DNA from: Aneurinibacillus sp.
Lineage (GTDB): Bacteria; Bacillota; UBA5301; DYFA01
Direction of reading: 5' to 3'
Length of the DNA: 64,000 nucleotides
Assembly (NCBI GenBank): GCA_020725425.1
Contig: DYFA01000006.1
Location: 1-64,000, forward strand
The notes under the pieces were generated by a model, which saw only the letters and a list, made by a program, of their open reading frames with translations, made no database searches and was not told the origin of the DNA. Position 1 is the stretch's first letter. Each line of letters begins with the position of its first letter. The translations under genes and the position numbers were made by a program. Of this stretch, positions 8,781-17,072 are shown piece by piece.

Positions 8781-9191
8781 CTATCCGCCCTCTTCGGCCA
8801 GCATGGCCTGGTATGACTCGAGCATCGCTTGGAACTGGGTGGCAAAGAGCCGCCGCTGGTTGCGCAAGGTTTCAAGCCGCCTGCTCTCCTCCTCCACCGC
8901 CCGGCGGAGCCGTTCGAGCTCGTCGGAGAGTCGCTCGGCCTCGGACCGCCCGCCCGTCTCCGCCAGCTCCGGCGTCTTCGGCGTCTCGCACACCCCCAGG
9001 CCTGCCAGGCTTGCCGTCGCCACCTCGCTCTCCCCAGCCAACCTGGCCTTCAGTGCCAGGTTTTCCCGGAGGAGTTGTTCGTATTCGATCACCACCCGGT
9101 CGAGGAACTCGTCCACCTCGGCCTCGTTGTAACCGCGGAAGGACCGGTGGAAGACCGCGTTCTGAATGTCCAGCGGAGTCAGCATCTCCAT
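8781..9191 (-). CDS. divIVA: DivIVA-family cell-division protein
   Basis: DivIVA binds negatively curved membrane at division sites and poles and recruits division and chromosome-positioning proteins. This 136-residue homologue starts with the family signature (LTPLDIQNAVFHRSFRGYNE), in which the hydrophobic and basic residues contact membrane, followed by a coiled coil from about 30 to 130. An alternative start two codons downstream (MLTPLD) is equally possible. It ends the yggS-sepF-proC-yggT-ylmH-divIVA division cluster, the same order as in Bacillus, and lies just before the ileS promoter. Confidence 0.92.
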   Translation of the reverse strand: MEMLTPLDIQNAVFHRSFRGYNEAEVDEFLDRVVIEYEQLLRENLALKARLAGESEVATASLAGLGVCETPKTPELAETGGRSEAERLSDELERLRRAVEEESRRLETLRNQRRLFATQFQAMLESYQAMLAEEGG

Positions 9192-9201
9192 GCCCCCTGC
9201 T

Positions 9202-9984
9202 CTAGAAGTATCGTTCCAGCCTCACCGCCAGGCGGCCCTTCTTCGTCGTCCCCATAACCTCAGCAACTACCAGCCGGCCCCGCCCGCGAAGGGCGATGAC
9301 GTCCCCCGCCTTCACCCCGGCCGCGGGATCGTCGACGGGCCGCCAGTTCAGCCGCACCCGTAGCCCCTTGATTTCGCGGCTCATCTGGGTCCGGGAGGTT
9401 CCGAAGCCGGCGCCGGCCACCGCATCCAGCCGGAGGCTGGCCACCGTGGTCCGGATCTCCTTCTTCCGCTCGGCCGGCCCCGCCACCTCTTCCGGAGTGA
9501 CCTCGCGGGCGGTCACCGGGACTCCGGCGACCTCGGCGAGGCGCTCCTCTACTGTCGGCGCCAGCTCAGCCACGAGGAAGACGCTGCCGCCCCGGGCGTC
9601 GGGCAAGACGTCGCCCACCTTCTCCGCCCGGACCCCCAGCCGCAAGACAGCGCTGAGGAGTTCCTGCCGGGACGGCGGCGCGGGAAACTCGCCCTCGATC
9701 CGGACGGCGGCAATACGCTCCGGCACCTCCTCCGCCCGGAAGGCGCGGGGCCGGAGGACCAGCCGCCGCCGCTCGGCCGCCGCGTGGCCGCCCACCAGGT
9801 CGTAGGCCAAGCCGGGAGCTTGCTGCATCAAAAGACCGGCCAGCGTCTGCGCCGCCGGGTCCAGGAAATCGGAGAGCTGTGGGCGCCCGGTGGCTTCCGC
9901 TTCGGCCTGGAGGGCCAGAATCCGCTTGGCCTGGGCCCGCTCCTCCTCCGTCGCCAGAAGGGCCAGGAGCTCTTCCTGTCTCAC
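9202..9984 (-). CDS. ylmH: YlmH-type S4-domain RNA-binding protein
   Basis: YlmH is an RNA-binding protein of the dcw/division region; homologues have been linked to ribosome rescue. The 260-residue protein has an N-terminal helical region and a C-terminal S4 domain at about 180-245, with SREIKGLRVRLNW-type residues. I place the start at GTG 9984 because the longer open frame would overlap yggT almost completely. The start lies five bases beyond the yggT stop, and an AGGAGG-like sequence sits within the end of yggT. Its neighbours are yggT upstream and divIVA downstream. Confidence 0.88.
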   Translation of the reverse strand: MRQEELLALLATEEERAQAKRILALQAEAEATGRPQLSDFLDPAAQTLAGLLMQQAPGLAYDLVGGHAAAERRRLVLRPRAFRAEEVPERIAAVRIEGEFPAPPSRQELLSAVLRLGVRAEKVGDVLPDARGGSVFLVAELAPTVEERLAEVAGVPVTAREVTPEEVAGPAERKKEIRTTVASLRLDAVAGAGFGTSRTQMSREIKGLRVRLNWRPVDDPAAGVKAGDVIALRGRGRLVVAEVMGTTKKGRLAVRLERYF

Positions 9985-9988
9985 CCGG

Positions 9989-10267
9989 TTACCATCCTCC
10001 CCACGCCAATCGGAGGAGCAGGACGACGACCACCCGCTGCAGGAGTCCGAGGAGAACCATGGCAACCAGCGGCGAAAAGTCGAACGGCCCCACCAGTGGC
10101 AGGAGACGCCGGATGGGTGCCAGGATGGGCTCGGTGAGGTCGTCCAGCAGCCGCATCAAGGGGTGGCGCCGGTCGAGCACAGGCAGCCAGGAGAGGATGA
10201 CCCGCAGGAAGAGCGCCAGGTTCATCAAGTAGAAGAGGGCGTTGACCACCCGCAACAGGAAGCTCAT
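9989..10267 (-). CDS. yggT: YggT-family membrane protein
   Basis: This 92-residue protein has two hydrophobic segments, about 5-25 and 65-88, flanking a hydrophilic loop with the family-typical EPILAPIRRLLP sequence. YggT/YlmG proteins are small membrane proteins of uncertain function tied to division or osmotic stability. The start codon overlaps the proC stop by four bases (ATGA), pointing to translational coupling inside the division cluster. Confidence 0.9.
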   Translation of the reverse strand: MSFLLRVVNALFYLMNLALFLRVILSWLPVLDRRHPLMRLLDDLTEPILAPIRRLLPLVGPFDFSPLVAMVLLGLLQRVVVVLLLRLAWGGW

Positions 10268-11127
10268 GCCGGCGTTCCTTTCTTCTTGCTGCCGGAGTCA
10301 TCCTGCCTCGCCCGCTGGCCCGCCAACTCCGCCGATCGTCGGGCGCCCGCCTCCACCGCCCGCAGCACGGCGCCGCGGAAGGCCGCCTCCTCCAGAACCG
10401 CCAGCCCGGCAATGGTCGTGCCGGCCGGCGTCGCCACCTGATCCTTCAGGACCGCCGGGTGCTCCCGGGTCGAGGCGACCATCTGGGCCGCCCCCAGGAC
10501 GGTCTGGACTGCCAGTTCGAGGGCGACTTGGCGGGGCAGGCCGGCCTTGACCCCTCCCTCCGCCAGCGCCTCGATAAACAGGTAGACATAAGCCGGACCG
10601 CTGCCCGAGAGGCCGGTGACGGCGTCCATCAGGTGCTCTTCCAGCCAGATGACCCGCCCGACGGCCTCCATGATCTCGCCGACCAGCGCCCGGGTCTCGG
10701 CAGTCACCCCCCGCCCCTCCGCCAGCGCCACCACGCCGGCCCTTATCCGGCAGGGCGAGTTGGGCATGGCGCGCACCACCGCCACCCCGCCGGGCAGCCT
10801 CGCCTCGAGCTCCGCCAAGGTCACCCCGGCGGCGATGGAGACCACCGCCGCCCCCCCGCGGAGCACCGGCGCGATCTCCTCCAGGACGACCGGCACCACC
10901 GGCGGCTTGACCGCCACCACCACCAGGTCCGCCTCGGTCACGGCGGCCGTGTTGCTGGGTGTAACGCCCACCCCGAACCGGCTGCTCAGGGTGGTCAGGC
11001 GCTCCGGTCGGGCATCGGTCACCACCACTTGCTTGTGGCTGACTTTCCCGCCGGCCAGAAACCCCGAGATCAGGGCTTCACCCATCACCCCGCCGCCCAG
11101 GACTGCGATCTGCTTGCTTGCCCGCAT
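10264..11127 (-). CDS. proC: Pyrroline-5-carboxylate reductase
   Basis: ProC reduces pyrroline-5-carboxylate to proline with NAD(P)H. The 287-residue protein opens with a Rossmann signature (AVLGGGVMGEALISG) and has the C-terminal family block with GLSGSGPAYVYLFIEALAEG, which binds substrate and forms the dimer. The lysine-rich tail after residue 275 is an unremarkable extension. It is inserted between sepF and yggT, as in many Clostridia, and is coupled to yggT by a four-base overlap. Confidence 0.95.
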   Translation of the reverse strand: MRASKQIAVLGGGVMGEALISGFLAGGKVSHKQVVVTDARPERLTTLSSRFGVGVTPSNTAAVTEADLVVVAVKPPVVPVVLEEIAPVLRGGAAVVSIAAGVTLAELEARLPGGVAVVRAMPNSPCRIRAGVVALAEGRGVTAETRALVGEIMEAVGRVIWLEEHLMDAVTGLSGSGPAYVYLFIEALAEGGVKAGLPRQVALELAVQTVLGAAQMVASTREHPAVLKDQVATPAGTTIAGLAVLEEAAFRGAVLRAVEAGARRSAELAGQRARQDDSGSKKKGTPA

Positions 11128-11130
11128 TGC

Positions 11131-11574
11131 CTACCCCCGTCCCGCCAGGAAGAAGAGCCCGTGTTCCTTGAGGCTCATCACGTCCTCGGCGTGAATCTCC
11201 ACGTTCTCCGGCGCAAAGAGGAAGATCCCGTCGGTCACCTTATGCACCGAGCCGTTCAGGGCGTACACCGCGCCGGTCAGGAAATCCACCATCCGCCGGG
11301 CGGTGTCGTAGTCCGCTCCGGAGAGGTTGGCCACCACCGGCGAGCGGCTCTTGAGGTGGTCGACCATGCCCTGGACGTCATCGAATTTGCTCGACTGGAC
11401 GACGAAGACCTTCAGCGGCGGCCGCTCGGCCCGCGCCGGCAGGCTCACCAGCCGCCCGCTGCGCCAGCGACCCGGCTCCGGGGGGAACTCCTCCCCCACC
11501 TCATCGTACTCCTCCTCCTCTTCCTCGGCTGCCAGGCCCAGGAACTCCATCATCCGGCGCCACAGCTTGTTCAA
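11131..11574 (-). CDS. sepF: SepF cell-division protein
   Basis: SepF tethers and bundles FtsZ at the septum. The 147-residue protein has an N-terminal amphipathic membrane anchor (MNKLWRRMMEFLGL), an unusually acidic linker (a run of six glutamates near 17-22), and the C-terminal FtsZ-binding fold from about 55 to 140 with SRSPVVANLSG and DGIFLFAPENV motifs. It begins two bases after yggS ends and precedes proC by three bases, so the cluster is tightly packed. Confidence 0.95.
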   Translation of the reverse strand: MNKLWRRMMEFLGLAAEEEEEEYDEVGEEFPPEPGRWRSGRLVSLPARAERPPLKVFVVQSSKFDDVQGMVDHLKSRSPVVANLSGADYDTARRMVDFLTGAVYALNGSVHKVTDGIFLFAPENVEIHAEDVMSLKEHGLFFLAGRG

Positions 11575-11576
11575 CC

Positions 11577-12308
11577 TCAGTGCACCTCCCTGATAATCGC
11601 CGCCCGGGGACCGAAGATGGCTGTGCCGACCCGGACGAGCGTCGCCCCTTCCTCCACCGCCACAGCATAATCCTGGCTCATGCCCATCGACAACTCCACA
11701 AGCTCCACGCCGGGGATCCCCAGGCCGTTCAGGCGCTCAGAGAGCCGCCGCAACTCGCGGAAGACCGGCCGGTTCCGCTCGGCCTCTGGACTCACCGGAG
11801 CGACGGTCATGAGCCCCCTGACCCTAATCCCCGGCAGCGCCGCCAGCGCCCGCAGCAATCCCTCTGCCTCCGCCGGACGAACGCCGGCTTTGGTGGCCTC
11901 CCCCGTCACGTTCACCTCCACCAGGACCTCGACCGGGGGGCCGCCCTCCGCCCGGCGGGCGATCTCCTCCCCGAGGCTCAACCGGTCCACCGAGTGGATG
12001 ATTCGACACCAGGGCAAGAGAGCCTTCACTTTATTGCGCTGGAGGTAGCCGATCATGTGCCACCGGGGCGCCGGCTTCTCCCCGACCAGTGCCGCCGCCT
12101 TGGCGACCAGCTCCTGCACCCGGTTCTCCCCGAGGTCGGTCACTCCCCCCGCCAGCACCGCCCGGAGGTCGTCCAGCTCCTGGCCTTTGGTAACCGCCAC
12201 CAGGCGCACGCCGTCGGGATCCCGTCCCGCGCGTTCCGCCGCCTCGGCGATCCCCCGCCGGACTGCTGCCAGGTTGTGGAGCAGCGCTGCTCTTCGTTCC
12301 TCCTCCAC
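11577..12308 (-). CDS. yggS: YggS/PROSC pyridoxal-phosphate homeostasis protein
   Basis: This single-domain TIM-barrel protein binds PLP and balances vitamin B6 and amino-acid pools. The 243-residue sequence has LVAVTKG with the PLP lysine near residue 41, GENRVQEL, HMIGYLQRNK and the SMGMSQDY phosphate-binding block. It heads the division cluster, corresponding to Bacillus ylmE. The start at 12308 follows a GGAGACGG-type sequence. Confidence 0.95.
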   Translation of the reverse strand: MEEERRAALLHNLAAVRRGIAEAAERAGRDPDGVRLVAVTKGQELDDLRAVLAGGVTDLGENRVQELVAKAAALVGEKPAPRWHMIGYLQRNKVKALLPWCRIIHSVDRLSLGEEIARRAEGGPPVEVLVEVNVTGEATKAGVRPAEAEGLLRALAALPGIRVRGLMTVAPVSPEAERNRPVFRELRRLSERLNGLGIPGVELVELSMGMSQDYAVAVEEGATLVRVGTAIFGPRAAIIREVH

Positions 12309-12333
12309 CGCTCCGTCTCCTCTTCTGTCCGGC

Positions 12334-13674
12334 TCAGAGCAGTTGGGCCGCCATCTCGGCCAGCTCCGAGCGCTCCCCCTTGGTCAGGGTGATGTGCCCG
12401 GCGATCGGTTCGCCCTTGAACTTTTCGACCACGTAGGTCAAGCCGTTGGAACTGGAGTCCAAATAGGGGTGGTCGATCTGGTAGGGGTCGCCGGTCAACA
12501 CGATCTTCGTCCCCTCCCCCACCCGGGTGATGACCGTCTTCACCTCGTGGGGCGTCAGGTTTTGGGCCTCGTCCAGGATGAAGAACTGGCCGGGGATGCT
12601 CCGCCCCCGGATGTAGGTGAGGGCCTCGATGTCCACCAGCCCCAAATCGCGGAGGTTCTGGAGCGGGTTGCCGCCCCGGTCCTTGCCCCGGCCGCCCTCC
12701 CGGTTGGCGAAGATCAGCTCCAGGTTGTCGTGGAGCGGCTGCATCCAGGGGCGGAGCTTCTCTTCCATGTCCCCGGGGAGGAACCCCAGGTCGTTCCCCA
12801 TCGGCACCACCGGCCGGGAGACCAAAAGCTTCCGGTAGGCGTTCTCCTCCGCCACCTTCTGCAGCCCGGCCGCCAGCGCCAGGAGAGTCTTGCCGGTCCC
12901 CGCCCTCCCGACCAGCGTCACCAGGCGGACGTCGTCGTTGAGCAGCAGCTCCACGGCGAACCGCTGCTCCTTGTTGCGGGCCTTGATCCCCCACATGTCG
13001 GCATGGAGAGTCCGGAGCGGGACGAGCTGCCCGCCCTTGTCCAACCGCGCCATCCCTGACTGCGAGGTGCCCCCCTCGTCCTCGAGGAGCACGAACTCGT
13101 TCGGGCTCAACCCCTCGCCGTCCTCCCCAAGCTCCCGGGGGTCGAGCGCTCCGGCGGAGTAGAAGCGGTTGATGACCTCGGCGCTCACCCGGACCGTGCG
13201 GTTGCCGGAGTAGAGCTCCTCGATCTGGACCTTGTTCCGCTCGAAGTCCTGCGCCAGAAGGCCGAGGGAGTCGGCCTTCACTCGCATGTTGAGGTCTTTG
13301 GAGACCAGGATCACCGGCTGCGGCTCCACCTTCTCCGCCTGGAGCGAGAGCGCCACCGCCAGGATGCGGTTATCCACCTTGTGCCGGTCGAAACTGGCCG
13401 GCAGGATGTCGGCGCTCTGGTGGTTAAGCTCCACCCGGAGCGTCCCGCCCCCCTCGAGCTCGACGCCCTGGTTCAACTTGCCCCGGCTCCTCAACTCGTC
13501 CAACTGGTGCGACACCTTCCGGGCGTTCCGCCCGATCTCGTCCAGGCGCCGCTTGTGGTTGTCCACCTCCTCGACTACGGCGATGGGGATGACCACTGTG
13601 TTGTCCTCGAAGGCGAACATCGCCTCCGCTTCATGCAGCAGGACGCTCGTGTCCAGAACGAAGGTCTTCTTCAC
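12334..13674 (-). CDS. PIN domain-PhoH family ATPase
   Basis: The 446-residue protein joins an N-terminal PIN nuclease-like domain (about 1-140) to a PhoH ATPase domain (about 225-440). PIN acidic residues are visible at D8, the EE of VVEEVD near 35, D101 and D127. The ATPase has Walker A GRAGTGKT at 256-263 and Walker B FILDEAQNL. This architecture is that of PhoH2/YlaK proteins, thought to act as ATP-driven RNA helicase-nucleases. It lies alone between the division cluster and an HlyD-like gene with short gaps. Substrate is unknown. Confidence 0.9.
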   Translation of the reverse strand: MKKTFVLDTSVLLHEAEAMFAFEDNTVVIPIAVVEEVDNHKRRLDEIGRNARKVSHQLDELRSRGKLNQGVELEGGGTLRVELNHQSADILPASFDRHKVDNRILAVALSLQAEKVEPQPVILVSKDLNMRVKADSLGLLAQDFERNKVQIEELYSGNRTVRVSAEVINRFYSAGALDPRELGEDGEGLSPNEFVLLEDEGGTSQSGMARLDKGGQLVPLRTLHADMWGIKARNKEQRFAVELLLNDDVRLVTLVGRAGTGKTLLALAAGLQKVAEENAYRKLLVSRPVVPMGNDLGFLPGDMEEKLRPWMQPLHDNLELIFANREGGRGKDRGGNPLQNLRDLGLVDIEALTYIRGRSIPGQFFILDEAQNLTPHEVKTVITRVGEGTKIVLTGDPYQIDHPYLDSSSNGLTYVVEKFKGEPIAGHITLTKGERSELAEMAAQLL

Positions 13675-13702
13675 ACCCTCGCCTCCCTTGGCGTTTCTGG
13701 GT

Positions 13703-14860
13703 TCATCCGCTCCCCATCGGCTTCTTCCACACCCGGGTGCCGGGGGCCAGCCCGTCCACCACCACCCGCTCCCGGTCGCCGCCCCGCACCGTCACCGCCT
13801 GGAACTGGCGGCCCAACCAAGTCTCCACCATCACGCCGGCGGTATCACCCCGCTTCACCAGCGCTGACCGGGGAATCCAGACTCCCTCGTAATCCCCGAG
13901 GCAGAGCTCGAGAGTGGTCCGCCGAACCCGCCCGAACTCGGGCCAGTACTCGACGGGAGCAATCAAAAGCCGGCTCCTCTCCGGCCAGTCCCGCCGGTTG
14001 ACCACCGTGGCGGTGCAGGCTGCTCCTCCCGGGACTCCCCCTCCCCGTAACCGCAAGCGAATCCGGGCCCCCACCCGCGGCAGCACCCCGGCCGTCTTCC
14101 GTGGCACGTCCACCACGAACCAGACCCGGAAGTTGTCCACCACCTTGGCCGCCGGCCGGCCCGGCGCCACGGTCTCCTGCGGTTGGACCGCCCTTGGCGT
14201 GGCCCCCCGGGCCACTTCCTCGACCGGCCCCTCCTCGTTCAGGAGGTCCAGGAGACTCCGCGGCCCGAGGATACCCTCCAGGCCGTCCACTGTGTAACTC
14301 ACCGTCCCGGCGATCGGCGCCCGGGCCAGGTGGACCTGGCCTGCTGCCTGCCGGGCGAGAGCGGCCCGCTCCTCCTCCAGGGCCTGCCGGGTGGCGGCGA
14401 GCGCTGCCTGCGACGCCCCCTTCACTCTCCCGCCAGCCCTTGCTGCGGCTGCCAGAGGCGACTGCTCATCGAGGATCGCCCGGCGCTTCGCCTCGCTCAA
14501 CGCTTCCTCGACCTCCCGGGGGTCCGCTCCCGCCGCCCGGGGAGGCACGATGCGGGCGACCAGCGCCCCTCGGGGAACCCGTTCGCCCTCCTGGGCCACA
14601 GGCATCACCTTGCCTGCCACGTCCGCAAAGAGGACCTGCTCCTCCCGGACCACCAGCGCCTCGCCTTCCACCGCGACCGTTACCCGGCCGTACCGGGCCG
14701 GGACTGTGTTCCACCGTGCGACCCCCTGGCGGCCGAAGGCTGCGAAAACCAGAAGGCCCGCCCCTGCCAATAGAAACACCGCCCGGCTGCGGCGACTCCG
14801 GCCGGTCCCAGGCCCTCGCCTGGGTGAGCCGGCTCTGGCTTCCCCCCGTCGTGGCGGCAT
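13703..14860 (-). CDS. HlyD-like membrane-anchored adaptor protein
   Basis: The 385-residue protein has a basic N terminus, one membrane anchor at about 26-45, then a biotinyl-lipoyl-like hairpin region around residues 55-85 and 185-205 flanking a short helical coil, followed by a beta-barrel region. That is the layout of HlyD/RND-type adaptor proteins. No matching transporter lies next to it, and in Peptococcaceae related genes stand near sepF, so a role in envelope or spore assembly is possible but not shown. The ATG at 14860 has AAGGTGGG upstream and gives a sensible length; an earlier ATG at 14932 would add an unlikely leader. Confidence 0.7.
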   Translation of the reverse strand: MPPRRGEARAGSPRRGPGTGRSRRSRAVFLLAGAGLLVFAAFGRQGVARWNTVPARYGRVTVAVEGEALVVREEQVLFADVAGKVMPVAQEGERVPRGALVARIVPPRAAGADPREVEEALSEAKRRAILDEQSPLAAAARAGGRVKGASQAALAATRQALEEERAALARQAAGQVHLARAPIAGTVSYTVDGLEGILGPRSLLDLLNEEGPVEEVARGATPRAVQPQETVAPGRPAAKVVDNFRVWFVVDVPRKTAGVLPRVGARIRLRLRGGGVPGGAACTATVVNRRDWPERSRLLIAPVEYWPEFGRVRRTTLELCLGDYEGVWIPRSALVKRGDTAGVMVETWLGRQFQAVTVRGGDRERVVVDGLAPGTRVWKKPMGSG

Positions 14861-14932
14861 CTCTTTCCCACCTTGCGCTTTTTGGTGTGCTTCGCCGCAA
14901 GGCGCGGCCATTCCTGCTGGACGTCCCCCCAC

Positions 14933-15583
14933 TCAGGCCAGAGCAGTGGCGTGGACCACTTTGTACCCGTGGCTCTCGAGTTCCTTGACCACGGGGGTCG
15001 GGTCGGGGGTCGCCAGGCGCACCACCACGCCTCCCACCCCTTCCCGCGGGGTATAAGTGGCGCAGGAGAGGATGTTCACCCCCAAGTTGCGGATGACCCC
15101 GGCCACGTCGGCCAGCACTCCGACCTTGTCCTCAACCTCTAGCGTCACGCGGCTGCCCGCCCGCTTCAGCCCCATCAGGTCGATGAAGGCATCCATGATG
15201 TTCGTCTCGGTGATGATGCCGGCCAGTTTCTTCCCTTGCATGACGGGGAGCGCCCCGATCTGGCGGTCCCGCATGAGGAGGACCGCCTCCTCGATCGTGG
15301 CCTCCGGGACGGTGGTGAACACCTCCCGGGTCATGACGTCCTTCACCGGCATCTTGGCCAGAAGAGCGTTCAATTCGAACACCGACAGCGTGGTGGCGGG
15401 CGAAGGGGCAACCCGCATCAGGTCGAGTTGGGTCACAATCCCGACCAACTCCCCGTGTCGCATCACCGGCAGTCGGCGGATGCGATGGCGCCGCATCAGG
15501 TCCAGGGCGTCGAAGATGTTGGTCTCTTCAGTCACAGTGATGGGGTCGGGGGTCATTCGGTCACGAACCAGCATACGCTCCAC
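14933..15583 (-). CDS. CBS-pair and ACT-domain protein, AcuB-like
   Basis: The 216-residue protein has two CBS repeats (about 7-60 and 78-133), each with a D-MT-P or D-MTREV type opening, and a C-terminal ACT domain at about 143-216. CBS pairs bind adenosyl nucleotides and ACT domains often bind amino acids, so this is a likely sensor. It begins 20 bases after livF and ends the branched-chain amino acid transporter operon, suggesting it reads a branched-chain amino acid or nucleotide signal. The start may be three codons later (MLVRDRM). Confidence 0.85.
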   Translation of the reverse strand: MERMLVRDRMTPDPITVTEETNIFDALDLMRRHRIRRLPVMRHGELVGIVTQLDLMRVAPSPATTLSVFELNALLAKMPVKDVMTREVFTTVPEATIEEAVLLMRDRQIGALPVMQGKKLAGIITETNIMDAFIDLMGLKRAGSRVTLEVEDKVGVLADVAGVIRNLGVNILSCATYTPREGVGGVVVRLATPDPTPVVKELESHGYKVVHATALA

Positions 15584-15603
15584 CTCTCCCTAGGTGTATT
15601 CGT

Positions 15604-16308
15604 CTAGCCTCCGAGGTAGGCCTTCCTCACCTGCTCGTTGGCTGCAAGGTCCGCCGCGCCGCCGGACAGGGCGATGCTGCCCGTTTCCAGGACATAGCCC
15701 TTGTGGGCGATGGAAAGCGCCATGTGGGCGTTCTGCTCCACCAACAGGATGGTCGTCCCCCGCTGGTTGATCTCCCGGATGACCGAGAAGATCTCCTTCA
15801 CCAAAAGCGGTGCCAGCCCCATGGACGGCTCGTCGAGCATCATGAGGCGCGGGCGGGCCATGAGGCCCCGGCCCACGGCCAGCATCTGCTGCTCACCGCC
15901 GGAGAGAGTGCCGGCCAGTTGCTTCTGCCGCTCCTCGAGGCGGGGGAAGAGCTCGAAAACCCACTTCATGCTCTCCCTGACTTCCCTGTCCGGCCGCTGG
16001 AAAGCTCCCATCTCGAGGTTCTCCTTCACTGTGAGGCTGGCGAAGACCCGCCGCCCCTCCGGCACCTGCGTGATCCCGGCCGAAACGATGGCGGGCGGAG
16101 TTGCCGCGCTCAGATCCCGCCCCTGGAACAGGATTTTCCCCTGGCGCGCCCGGAGGAGGCCCGAGATGGTCTTGAGGGTGGTGCTCTTCCCGGCGCCGTT
16201 CGCCCCGATGAGGGTGACGATCTCCCCTTCCTCGACTTCCAGAGAGATACCCTTCAGGGCGTGGATGGCGCCGTAATAGACGTGCAGGTTCTCGATCTGC
16301 AGGAGCAT
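15604..16308 (-). CDS. livF: Branched-chain amino acid ABC transporter ATP-binding protein LivF
   Basis: LivF is one of two ATPases powering high-affinity branched-chain amino acid import. The 234-residue protein has Walker A GANGAGKST, the signature LSGGEQQMLAVGRGL and Walker B LMMLDEPSMGL. The start codon overlaps the livG stop (TGATG). Substrate choice (leucine, isoleucine, valine or others such as amides) cannot be read from the ATPase. Confidence 0.95.
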   Translation of the reverse strand: MLLQIENLHVYYGAIHALKGISLEVEEGEIVTLIGANGAGKSTTLKTISGLLRARQGKILFQGRDLSAATPPAIVSAGITQVPEGRRVFASLTVKENLEMGAFQRPDREVRESMKWVFELFPRLEERQKQLAGTLSGGEQQMLAVGRGLMARPRLMMLDEPSMGLAPLLVKEIFSVIREINQRGTTILLVEQNAHMALSIAHKGYVLETGSIALSGGAADLAANEQVRKAYLGG

Positions 16309-17072
16309 CAGACGGCCTCCTCCCCGAGATAGGCCTCGATCACCTTCGGGTTCCGCTTGATCTCCGCCGGCGGGCCCTCGGCGATCGTCACCCCGTAGTC
16401 CAGCACGTAGATCCGTTCGCAGAGCTGCATCACCAGGCTCATGTCGTGCTCGATGAGGAGGATGGTCAGGCTGAACTGGTCCCGGACCCAGCGGATCAGG
16501 TTCAGCAGTTCCTGCGTCTCCTGGGGGTTCATCCCGGCCGCCGGCTCATCGAGGAGGAGCAGCTTGGGCCGGGCAGCCAGCGCCCGGGCGATCTCAAGCC
16601 GCCGCTGCTCGCCGTAGGGCAGGTTCTTGGCGAGCTCGTCGGCCCGGTAGTCCAGCTCGAAGATGGAGAGGAACTCCCGCGCCTTCTGCGTGATCTCCCG
16701 CTCCTCGCGCAGGATCGGGAAGCGGACCATTGAGGCCCAAAGCGAGCTCTTAGCGTTGAGGTGATAGCCGATCTTCACGTTCTCGATGACCGGTAGATTC
16801 TGGAAGAGCCGGATGTTCTGGAAGGTCCGGGCGATCCCGTGCTTGGTCACCTGGTAAGGCTTGAGTCCGTTCAGACGGCAGCCGTCGAAGGTGATCTCCC
16901 CGCGGGTCGGCTCGAAGACCCCGGTCACCAGGTTGAAGATGGTGGTCTTCCCCGCCCCGTTCGGGCCGATCAGGCCGACCAGTTCCCCCGTTTCGATCGC
17001 CATGTCCACATTGGAGACAGCCAACAGGCCTCCGAAAGCCTTGGTCAGGCCTTTGATCTCAAGCAATGCCAT
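16308..17072 (-). CDS. livG: Branched-chain amino acid ABC transporter ATP-binding protein LivG
   Basis: This 254-residue ATPase pairs with LivF. It has Walker A GPNGAGKTT, signature LPYGEQRRLEIARAL (the family often has YG in place of SG) and Walker B LLLLDEPAAGMNP. It overlaps the end of livM by 14 bases and livF by one, as expected for a translationally coupled operon. Confidence 0.95.
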   Translation of the reverse strand: MALLEIKGLTKAFGGLLAVSNVDMAIETGELVGLIGPNGAGKTTIFNLVTGVFEPTRGEITFDGCRLNGLKPYQVTKHGIARTFQNIRLFQNLPVIENVKIGYHLNAKSSLWASMVRFPILREEREITQKAREFLSIFELDYRADELAKNLPYGEQRRLEIARALAARPKLLLLDEPAAGMNPQETQELLNLIRWVRDQFSLTILLIEHDMSLVMQLCERIYVLDYGVTIAEGPPAEIKRNPKVIEAYLGEEAV

